Of a stretch of 64,000 bases of DNA, positions 23,601-35,600 are shown one piece after another (within the stretch, counting starts at the first letter, position 1; each line of letters starts with the position of its first letter). The position numbers were made by a program, and so were the translations under genes. The stretch is from the NCBI GenBank assembly GCA_949316235.1, contig OX438741.1, positions 27,719,324 through 27,783,323 on the forward strand, written 5' to 3'. The notes under the pieces are model-generated. The model ran no database searches, had not been told where the DNA came from, and saw nothing but the letters and a program-made list of their open reading frames with translations. The stretch is from Oegoconia quadripuncta (Eukaryota > Arthropoda > Insecta > Lepidoptera > Autostichidae).

Positions 23601-26600
23601 CGGACGTGCGAGATGCGCAACCGGTGGCGCGACGGGCATCGGCGTGGGCGGGATGGCTCGTGTTGGAGCACAGTTGTCCGGCAGTGGGTTGGTACGCGCG
23701 CCTTCATCAAAATATGGAAGTGGTCTATCTTGAGGTGCCGCTGCGCCTGTCGTGGCTTCCAGCCAATCATTTACTTTATCTGCTGAGCCCACAGACGACA
23801 GGTCGCCGGCATTCTCCTCTTCGACCTCTATGCGCGCGAGGTCAACCGCTAATCTCTTCTTAATTAGTCCCTGATCAATCCTGGCCAGTTGCACTTCTGC
23901 GTCTAGTTCAACTTGACGACGTTGAAGTTCTCGGGTCGCTCGGCTCGAGCGTGACGACCGACTACGGTTGCTACCCCCCGTGCCAACTCGACGTGCCATC
24001 AACGTAGTCTCCTCTTGCACAGTAACCGAAGTTGCCACAGCTCCAGGATTCTCCAACGGTGGACGCTTTTCACTAAAATCGCGAATGCGTCCTCCAACCG
24101 CCGGAATCGTTGGCGTGGGCGTTCTTCCCAACATTCGATGCTGCACTGTAGATGGCGACGCTGGCGCTGGGCGTTCACTTTGTAAACCAGAGTCAGTGGC
24201 GTCTTCCCGACAACGCGTCTTCGCTCGCGTTAACATGTTGCTTCTTGTTGACATCTTGAAGAATCCGGCTTCGAAAGGACCAAAAACTTATAGCATCCGG
24301 CTCGAAGGACCAAAAACTTATAGCAGAGAGTCGTGCCAGTTTTGTAGAAAGGCCTGAAGATGGCGCAACGGACTCGAACTCAAACTCCCTTTGGTGGCGA
24401 CACCAGCGGGAGAGAGAGAGACGGGTCGCGTTGGCAAGAGCCCGTTGTAGAGGGCGTTGAGGGCCTTATCTAAATTCCCTCTAGTAGGCGGCACTTGACT
24501 TCCCTAGGATTTTAGGGGCAAGGATTCTTATTTATTTCTCCGAGATGTCACTATTTTACAGCTTCGTTCTTTCAGGAACCACACACTAGCTGGAACCACT
24601 CACTTTACCGGAACCACAATTAACCAGGATTACCAGGGACGTGTGAAACAAGGAAACTCGAATGCTTTGTCACAGAACAACTGTATTTAATCACAATTTT
24701 GCCTTACTTAAGTACAAATTTAAGGTTCTCAACTAGTTATAAGCGAGTCAATCATTATTCTCTCATGAAAAGAAGAGTATACACATAAAAGGAGAGAAGA
24801 AATAAATCAATCATTCGGAGGGTATATTACAAAATTATTTTTAAAGATTACCCACATAAACTGTTATTTATTAAAAATAGCCAAATACCCGCTTTTAATT
24901 TGGTAACCAGATACAAATAATCACATATTGGGTAAAACATACGAAAAACAAACTCTTTATTAATAAAATACAAAATTCTTAACTTAATTGTTTTACAGAT
25001 GAGATTGTCCGTAACAGTCACCAATAACGCTCTCCTTATCTGACGACTAACTTTTAATTGCAGCAAATCTAGCGATAACATTAACAAATTTGGACTATTC
25101 AATATTCTCCGAGTTGGATGGCAACCCACCCCTATGGGTGACGAGACGACGAGACCTAATGCACGACGACATCTATGTCAACAATGCGAAGGTGGACGTC
25201 GTTAGGTCTTACGAGGCTATCAATAGGAATGGAAAACGACAGGTAAGTACAATCTTCATGACTTATATTTGTAGAATTTGATCTTGCTTTTGTGTAGGTA
25301 GGTATGACATGTATTGCCATGTGGTTTGTATCAAAGAAAAAGTAGAGAACCGACCTGAGACAGTCTTCGTTTGGTAAATTCATAGCCCATTACTCTCAAA
25401 CTTTGGGACACGTTAAGCCTTTCAGGAAGTAAAGTTTTGGCAGTTCATGATAAAAATACCTAATTAAAACTGTTATCGACTAATTTGGTCTGAACAAGAT
25501 TCGAATTCATGAAAAGTTTAGCAGAGCCAGATGCTTCGGCCGCTGAATGTATCCCATAATCACACTCCACTCCATCATCATAACAGCCACAGGACATCTA
25601 CTGCTGAACATAACCCGTCCCCATAGAATTCCAGAGTGAGCGGTTGGAAGCGGCCTGCATGCAGCGATTTCCCGCGGTCAGTTCTTCGAGCTATGTGCCC
25701 TGTCTACTGCCACTTCAAGTTGCTAATCCGCTGGGCTATGTCAGTGACCTTCGTTCACTCGTTCGTTCGTTCGTTCACACTCCATTTATTAACTTGTTGT
25801 CAAACTTGCCAGTATAGCACAAAGGGTTTAGATTCCTGGAGAAGTAACTCGTGCTAGAATACCAATATAATGCTATTCCAGACATTCTGTATGAAATAGT
25901 TTTTTGTTTTAGGTGCTTCACGTGATCGACCAAGTTCTTCAACCACTGCAGCCCCACGTTTCCACCAGCAATCCCGTGTACAATCCCAACGCGTACCAAT
26001 TCCTGGAGCATTCCGACGTCTTCAATATTGGTCAACATAGACTAAGGTGTGTGAATAAGGTGACAAGAATATGCAAGCAAATAATTTGAATCCATAACTT
26101 TCATAATCGTATGAGGCCTCATAAGAATTAGATGTCAGATTCCTATTGCATTGATATATGAAGAAAGCAGGATAACCTAAATTGAAAATTTAGAAAACCC
26201 CGGGTATTTAATCGTCTAGCTATACAAAGCAACCGATTAAAAGTTACATATCTCGAAACGGAAAATCGATTATTTTATCAAACATGGCTAAGAAACCACT
26301 AGTTTTATCTTAAATATGAAATAAACGGCACTTAAATTGGACTTCGCATTATTGAAATATATTCGAACGACGACGGATATACAAACACACACAACGCCGG
26401 CAAACACGTAACGCCCATCGTTTTACTTGAACAAAACAACCGACTTTAACAAGGGTCCACTCTCTATCTCTAGAGGGTTCATCAGATCTTAACCGAAATT
26501 ATTTGAGACTACCCTGGTTATAAATCCTACCAAACAAAAAACCAATCATCATTGACGAAAATATAGGTGAAAAAAATACATACATACGACATAGTTTCAC

Positions 26601-29600
26601 TCCTCCTTTTGGAAGTCTGTTAAAAATTTTAAAAAAATATGTAAAAACATACCATAACGTTATCAAACTTTTCATAAGTTACGATGTGATGTAAGAACCA
26701 AGACTATCTAGAAAGTATTAAAAATGAGTTATACGACTTTTTAAAAACGACGTAAACATTGTACGGTAACGATATTACAAAGTCGTTAAACTGAACTAAT
26801 TTACATTCCTGCCAATCTTTCTTTACCTCGCAGTAAAATGTCTTTCATTCAAATATTTATTGGAATGGAAATTATTTTTTAATTTAAAAAAGAGTAATAT
26901 TGAATTTCTAGTAGGTACCTGCCTAAGGGACCTGAAAAACAGGATTGCTTTGTAAAAAAAAATTTGCCCCTTTTATGCGGAGCGGTTAACATAATTGCTT
27001 AGTCGCGTGTTTCAATTACAAGCAACCGCTTTGAACTCTTTGTCCAAACAAATGTGAACTCTTGTGCATATAGAACTTAATGCATTTACGACCTCTTCTC
27101 AACAGAGGAGTTGTACGTTGGAGTTATATTCCCACTGGTGAACAATACAATGCTATAAAGGTACAATACCTAACAGTATGCTTCATAATGTTTTTCCCAA
27201 CCAGGAAGGTAATGTTTGTTGGAGTTATATATGTCCGCCGTCAACCGGCATTTTTCATTTACATTGATTTGGGTATGAAATGAAAGGTCAAAATATACAT
27301 TAAATTTGTTTGTTTGAACTTATATATACGTTATTGTACAACATGAAAAGATTGATAAAATACAACAATATGTAATGTATAAGTACAAGGGCGATCTGAA
27401 TTTCATCCAGTTAAACTTAGAGTACATTATGTACATAGGTAATTTATAGGCTATAGGAAGTTCCATAGAAATCTAGTTACATACACTCGCAAAACAACAC
27501 CATCATTTCTGGAATAGTCGGGTAAAAAGCGAATCCCACAGGAATTTATTACAGACACTTTAGTCATATAAAGCTCTATAAAAGACATTTTCCCAGGCTG
27601 AGTTGATCGCGACCACGGCCTTAAACCCTTAGATAAAGGAGGCTGTGTCGCCTCATTTTGACCTTTTGTTGTATCTTTTGTTTCTTAACTATCTTCTAAC
27701 ACGTGAGCTGACGAGTCTACTGGAACTGTCTTTCATCAAATTGTCATGTCTGTGTCATCAAGGTTTCGAAATATTTTCCAGGAGATGAGAGTATGCCATG
27801 GAACGTTAAATTCGCGCTTCGCCTGCGTGGAATAACTTTATCGCGTTTGTTTATCCCGCGGGAATTACTTATATAAATTACTAAATAACCTATCTTTTAA
27901 TCGAAGGTATATTCTACCTAATGTACCAAATTTCATCCAAATCCATTTCGCCGTGATTGAGCAACAAACAAACAAACTTTACATAATTTTTGTGAGATAA
28001 GCAAAAACAGATGTTTTCTACTCTTGCATCGTAATTTCGTAATACAAAACGAAAATTTGAAATTGCATCATAAAATATCAAGAAATGTTATGAAATAACA
28101 ACAATTCACTTCAGAGAATCGTAAAAATGATATTTTACTTTATCATGTCTACGGTCATGTAAATTTAATTCATATACTAATCAAGCAACGGCAGCTTATT
28201 CAGCAATAAACATCTACGGAAAAATCCAGGGAAAAATGCGAGGAATGCTAATTACTTCATAAAATTATTGTATTGGCGGTACAAAAAGCAATGTATGAGA
28301 CTACTTAATTAGGCATTACAACACTCGAACTGTTTGTTATTATCTTCTTAACTAGGCTCTTGCATAAACAGTTATATTCTAATACGAACACACGGCTCAA
28401 AAATTCTAGTAGATATTCGAATATCCTAGTAAAAAAAGATTCTATTACGATAACACATTTAAATATTACCTTTAGACTGTTATCTCATAAGTTCCACCTA
28501 ACGGTAAGCAATCTTGGACAATGTAGACTTTGTTACGGTGAGATTCAACAATTTTATTGGAAAATTTCTACCACTCTGTCCAACCAAAGGGAATCTCCTT
28601 TCAACTGTCTTTATTTTATAATATAGATATACAATGTGTAACAAAATACCCCTTAGAAGCCACATGAGTCCCAAGCAGATAGTATCAATGAATGTAAATA
28701 CTTAAAGTTATTTATTGTATACCTGAAACCTGAAATTTGTTTGGTCAGAAAGAAGCACGTATAAAATCGATTCCGGCTATAAAAACATGGGGTTATATTT
28801 TCCCTTAATTATTTATCTAATTAAGGAATGATAAACACCCCACAAGCGGAAACATAACAGTAACCGAATTCGCAACAATCCGTTATTTTCATTTTGTTTT
28901 TTTCTAGCCACATTGATTCCTAAATATAATCTAATTGGTGTGTAACGGCTTTTCGGTATACTATTACTACGGCAAAATATAACCTTGTATATACAAACAC
29001 AAATTAAATGTATGTGTATAATAGGATTACAGTTGATGTTGTAAAGCTTTATGTCAGTCAGTCAAGAAAAATTGGTTTAATTTATGGAAAATGTAATATT
29101 AATGTTTAATAGGTTTAAAATCTATTAACCCTGAATTTTCAGTTTGAATTTCAATTTTATTCGCAGATCGTTTAGACAAAAGGTGAATCAATTGAAAAAG
29201 AAAGAGGTGTTCAATGCTGATGGCAGACACACATTCTTCATTCCAGTCGACGAAGGTTTCAAGGTGATGATCTATAACTTTATTGCGTAAATTATTAAAA
29301 TTTATGATGGGAAATTGAATTTGAATGAATTAATTAGTCAATCATCAATTATTTTGTGAACACGGAAATATATGGAAGTTTATCTTACCCACTTAGAAAT
29401 ATAACACTGAATTCTGCCAACTGGCATACAAATATTATCCACTATTTACATTTTATAATTAGGGTTTACGTACTCTAAATGAAATATTTATTTACATTAG
29501 AAGCTGTGGGAATAATAATACATTTTGTTTTTAAACAGTCACAAATAAAAAACAGCCCCAAGTCCCTGGTTGGTGGAGTCGTATCCAGAAGATTGGCCTC

Positions 29601-32600
29601 ATTACCTCGCTGTATAGCATTACTGATTCTTTGACCAAAGTATTGGCCAGCTCTCCGATCGTGCGATGCATCAACCAGATGCTCATATAAATCTCTAAAA
29701 AGGGCGTGCCCACGGCCCAAGCTTTTTTTGGCCAAACGGAGCAAAATAGGTGATCTTCAATGGGACCGGCATATTTGTGCCGCTTGACTCTTTCTGCCAG
29801 CGGAACCAGCTGTATAATTTGTAGTTGGAAGATGGGAAGGAGCAAAGACCGTCTCAATTTCCAAGGCACAAGCGTCAAACCATCCGGCTTTTGGCCGTCG
29901 CCTAAATTGTAATGAACTACTAAAATATTTTTGCATTTCGCATCAACATTTGAATGTATTACATTATGTTATGTCCTTTCAGCCAACGACGAGGTCTGAT
30001 CTGATAGATGAAAAGGTAATAGATGGCCATGTGATCCCTCACCACGTCCTGTTCACACAGGCGAGCCCTGACACCAAGGAGTTCGAGACTCTAGCATTCA
30101 GTGACAATGTCAAAGTCATCATCTCTTTTAGCACAGCCATGAATGGAAGAGAAGAAATAAGTAAGTTGATAATTTATTTTCTTATTTGACTAATACTTGT
30201 AAAGAAATTTATAAACAAATGGAAAGTCACAGAAAATCATGACACGGTATGCGACGATTTTCTACAATGCACTAAAATATTAAATTATACTAAGAACCTA
30301 CTTAACCAAATGAACTATACTCCATTATCATAAAATATATCATTCTGCTGAATAGAAAAACCGGTGGCGTCCGTTTTTACCCTTTGAGATACGGAACTCT
30401 AAGTGTCGATTTCGACGTTAAGTATTATTATGCTCGTAAATTTACCTAACTTTGACCGGAAAGGTCTTGACTGCAGCCAAAATAGTCCTGCTTTCAATTA
30501 ATGTTTTTATTCTGAACCAACATTTTTGGTTTCTTGCATTGAAATAAATTTGTACATTCACAACACACATTCTCGTAACCAATCGTGTAATCTTTATTTT
30601 ACATTAGGTAGGTACAGTCAACTTTGCAGTAGTCCAAGGTCAAACATTAAACTGTTTTCAAACACCTTTGAATTTCTATAGAAATATACTTTAATTATTG
30701 TGCAGTAGATTGCACATACTAACAAGAAGAAATATTCGATACTTGCCAAAAATGCAAAGGCCTTCGAAAAAAAATATCGTTTGATATTGGACTATGACTG
30801 CAATTTTGAACCTAACTGTAGATGAACCTTCAGGTGTCAAGTTTCACATAATCATTTAATCATATTATTATAACATAAAAGATTAGCAATAATTTACTAT
30901 GACGTTTTAGGAAAATAGCTGTTACTCATACACAATACATATTACTTATCAAAGGAAACTTCCGACAACGTACTAAAAGGTTCACAACTTCTAATCAAGT
31001 TTGGGAGTTGTCTCGTTGCAGTTCCGAACCCATTTCTCATTCAGCATTGCATAGGGCTTTGAGTAATTGTGCTTATGACTGTAATACCTATGGAACTTAG
31101 ACTTCATATTTTGAAACTTAGGAAACATCAACACATCCAAACATCTTTCTTATTGAGGCTGATTGCAAGTTATAATCTGAATCAATAACAAAATTCCATC
31201 TGGAACACCCCTATCAAAACTGGGGCACGTCTTAGGGGAGTGCAGTCCCAATTAATTTATAATAAACATTATCCTGACAGCGTACGTGAAATCCAATACG
31301 GTGGCTGGAGATACGAAGCATAGCAAGGGAGTGGTCATGGCAGATATTGTTCGCGCTAATATTCCTGTCAAGAACGGCGTGGTGCACCTGATTCAGCGGC
31401 CGCTGATGGTCGTCGACACATCCGTCGTCGACTTCCTAAAGGTGAGTAACTTCTTAAATGAGAATACAAAACAATAATTATTGTATTAACTCATATAACC
31501 ATGACGATAGCTGCATTAAATATTAATAATATTTTTTTCAATAATAATGAATGGACCAAATGGCCAGCATATTTAACAGATCTCATTGCAGATAAATCTG
31601 ATAAAATCGCAGCCGTATCCAATTGGTTTAATATTGTATTCAAAATAATAATTAACAAAAATGCAAATGCTCTATGAAGTATTTCGTTTTCCAATCCGAT
31701 AAAATTTAATGCAGGTAGGAGTTTTTCTGTTGAATAAACTTTTCAATACTATCGTTAACTTTCCGCTCCATTTATACGGAACCAGGCAATGAAGGTAAAA
31801 TAAGAATGGCATAATTTATCTCCTTTTTATTATCCATCTTTGTGAGTGTCCGCCACCAGACTATCCATTTTCTTATTTAAATTATTCGCAGGATCTACTA
31901 ATTTGTGTAAAGCAGTTGAAGCACGTTTTGATCTTTCACTTTGTGTAATCCATCGCAGTTGACATTGATATAGTTTAAATACCTCTTCTTTCATTTGAGA
32001 ATTAACTTTGTCTTTATTTTACCCATATGTATAATTTATGGTAATTGGTACTTGATTACCCACTGCTATTGGTATTAAATTTTGTTTAGTAATAGTCGGA
32101 GAGACTTTTAGAGTATTTATTTTGCTTCATTAAGTAATATCGTAGAATGGTAAATCCATATTTCAAGTACTACCTATCTGATTTCTAAAAGTACTTATTT
32201 ATTAGTCAGTCATTATCTATCAACCAGCCCTATCATGATGGAAAGGTAAGGTAAATAATGAAATAGATGCTTCGTATTTGTTGATGAAAAGCCGTCTATT
32301 TTGAATTGTATATTTAAAAATCTGTATTTAACAGTAAATACAGATTTGCGTATAGGTGCAAATTGTTGATAAGAATTATATAAGTTACGATATAATAAGA
32401 ACATTATACGTTAGAACTTCTGCTTGGACAAAATTTTTATACCTTACTAATTATTTTCCCCTTAGGCATTAGATAATTTACTACTCGTTCACAAGTATGT
32501 TTAATAACCCAAACTCCATATTCTTGAGAAATATTCGTTACCTACTCTTTTTGTATGTTTGTGCGTCCTTCCCTATGGATCCTGCATGAACCTTACATCT

Positions 32601-35600
32601 TTAGGGGATCGTAAGTATTAATCAGATTTGCATGCGTGTTATGAAATGTATGCTGGCGTTTATTAGTTAGTTAAAATGGCTAAATCTACAATATTATTAT
32701 TTATTAACAGCATTCTCGTAAATTTCAGAAATGCTAGAAATGTTTATAACCTGTAGCTTAAATAGTTTATATCAGACAAGATTATTATAGCATGACAACA
32801 GGTAAGTACGTTATTAACTCTAATTTTGGGTAATTCTTTCAAAGACATAAAATTTTGACCCACTTTAAATATACGAGGAGGTTGTCAATTCGCCGGTATA
32901 TTTATTTTATGTATTGTTCCCCGATATCTCCGCCAGTTTTGCACCGATTTGCATAATCCTTTTTACTTCAATGGGTATATGAAGATTTAATGATGCACTT
33001 CTGAGATAGAGAAGGGAATCTTATTGAAGACGGTTGTTTTGGCAATTATTAGCGATTCAGTTATTGAATTCCAAATCAAATTACGTTGGAATTAAGTAGA
33101 GTAATATTAAGGTATAATAAAATCATGATGACCCCTTCTAGTCCAGACAACCAAGGAACTAGATAACTTTGTAGTATTACACTAATTCATGAATTACTTA
33201 CTGCCAATGTTTTTTCCCGTTAAAGCAATCTTTATTTTAATTTTGGCTGTTGGCGGGGTTAAATTAGTAAAAGATCCCGGCCTGCTTGTCACAGATAAGA
33301 TAGCCAGTCGCCCAAATAAGATGTGGTTTCCGGGTCACACTTACACCTTCGCCCTCTTCTTCATTTAACCTTAGGTAAAGTGCTTGCCCGCTGTGCGTTA
33401 AAAAAATTGTAAATAACGGGCTAAAATAATACTTGTCACATAATCGTCATCGCTTCTTCTTAATAGAATACCATGATGAGGAGAACAAATTCTTTAATAA
33501 TAATAGGATCTCAGGATAGTTTATAGAAAATCGGGACGCAATAAGTAATCAAATAGGAGTGGCGCTTGTGTGAGTAGGTAATTTTATCAAATAAAATTTT
33601 GAATTAAAATATATTTAAACAGGAGAAAGAAGACGGGCCGCTATGCAAGTTCTACGAGGTGATCTTGGACTTGGGTATCAACAATCAGTTCCTGTTGGAG
33701 CTGCAGACTGCCAAGGACGTTACTCTCTTCGCACCATCCAATGAAGCCTGGAATGAGCTCAGTGTGCAAAATATCATGAGGTATTATAGTGATCAGTACC
33801 GCATTATAAGCATATTTCACATTTATTAGGCATTACGGACTTTGAATCCTAAAACTAATTAAATAAAGTTGAAGTAAGATTGCCATGTGTGATTTTGGCA
33901 TGTAGGTAAAAACCAACCCATCTCATCACGTGGGTATCGTAAAAGGGCGACTAAGGGATTTTAAACCAAATAATATATATATACAGGGCGTCCCAAAGTT
34001 ATGGGACATGAAGGGGAAGTACCTTAAATATCGTAGATAGTGAATTTTGCTCAAAGAAGACTTTATGTTATTTTTAAAAGTTAGTAATTCTGCATTCATA
34101 GATTTTCTAAAAATTATTTGCTTCGGCTGGGAATCGAACCGACTCAAATGTGAAAAAAAAAACACCCTACCTTTATGATGCCAATCGAAAGAATAGCTAA
34201 AAAATAATAACTCTGCCTAAGTAACATAGTATTTTAAAAGAAAGGAACAACGTGAAATTAATCATTTTAATCAAATAAAAAACATACATGAAACTGCCGT
34301 AGTCAATTAAGTAGGTATTTTTTTGTAAATTAATTAATTAAATGCTCAAAATGTGATCCCTCTTGTCTTACGCAAATCGCCAATCTTTTAATGAGCCCGC
34401 TGCCTGTTGATTTTCTAATCATTTTATGGTGAACACTCGATGTGATATGGCACAATTCTGTTTGCAACTCGCCTACGTTCTCGTATCGCTTTTTGTATAG
34501 CATATCTTTCACGTATCCCCAAAAGAAGAAATCACTTTAGCAATAAATAACTTTCTTGAAATTTGACTCAATCATTTTATGTTGTTCCTTTCTTTTAAAA
34601 TACTATGTTACTTAGGCAGAGTTATTATTTTTTAGCTATTCTTTCGATTGGCATCATAAAAGTAGGGTGTTTTTTTTTTCACATTTAAGTCGGTTCGATT
34701 CCCAGCCGAAGCAAGTAATTTTTAGAAAATCTATGAATGCAGAATTACTAACTTTTAAAAATAACATAAAGTCTTCTTTGAGCAAAATTCACTATCTACA
34801 ATATTTAAGGTACTTCCCCTTCATGTCCCATAACTTTGGGACGCCCTGTATACTTGCACGTCTCAACGGCGATAGGCTCACGCCCTGTCACATGAGCATT
34901 TCTGCAGAAAATTATTTCTAAAGGTGAAATGTGGATGCTGTTTGTTGTGTTTGGGGTAGGTATCTCTGACTATCCCGTATGGAAAAAAAGTCGTGAAGTT
35001 AAGCAGGTATGCAAGGTTGCAATTTTTTTGTTAGTAATAATAGCGAAGAAGATCCCTATAAGCCTTTAATAAAGCAGACGTAAATACTAAGTAAAGTAGT
35101 AAAAATTTCAACATATATGTGCAAACTACCAACTGCGGTGAGATTAGCCGTCGTCGTAACTATGATTTATCATAATAATAAATTGAGTGTGAACGATATT
35201 AAATTCTAAACGTTTTTTATGTATTATATATTTCGAAATTAATAGTAATGTATCCTTTTCCCAGAAATCACCAAAAGCTGAGGGAAATATTGAATTTGCA
35301 TCTCGTACGAGAAAGATTGCCCATGGACGCTATTCTTCATAATAACATGAATCAGGTACCTATTATATGTTATTACTTACATGCTTATATAATTTAGTTG
35401 AAACTAATCTAAGAACTGAGACTTTAAGTTGTACTAATATCTACACCCGCACCTACGCACTGATATTTTTGTGAATAACAGATTTTATGATTTCGCTGCC
35501 GCTTTATGGAAAAAGCTTCCAGGAACTGTACGTCAATTGAAACAAAATTTATGTTAATTATGTAGAATGTCATTTAGTCATTCAGTTACTTTATGTTATT

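Larger units (their letters stand above)
17804..25016 (-). mobile_element. BEL/Pao LTR retrotransposon, nearly intact, antisense in mfas intron
   Basis: 7,213 bp with two LTRs of 700 and 698 bp, flanked by a perfect 5-bp duplication GTCAC (17799-17803 and 25017-25021), the usual size for BEL. Read on the minus strand the order is 5' LTR (24319-25016), primer site for tRNA-Tyr, a single gag-pol frame, purine tract, 3' LTR (17804-18503). The LTRs differ only by one GA unit in a GA run and by one base (A near 18394, C near 24909). Since both LTRs are identical at insertion, this is very recent. It lies antisense between mfas exons a and b. Confidence 0.96.

Noticed and set aside
19873..24357. 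Many plus-strand frames across the BEL element
   Set aside because: Mirror readings of the gag-pol frame on the opposite strand; no independent start, motif or codon logic.
29475..29878. Possible extra mfas exon or antisense gene in the intron before exon e
   Set aside because: Sequence resembles a LINE tail with frame breaks, and mfas exons d and e already join in phase without it.
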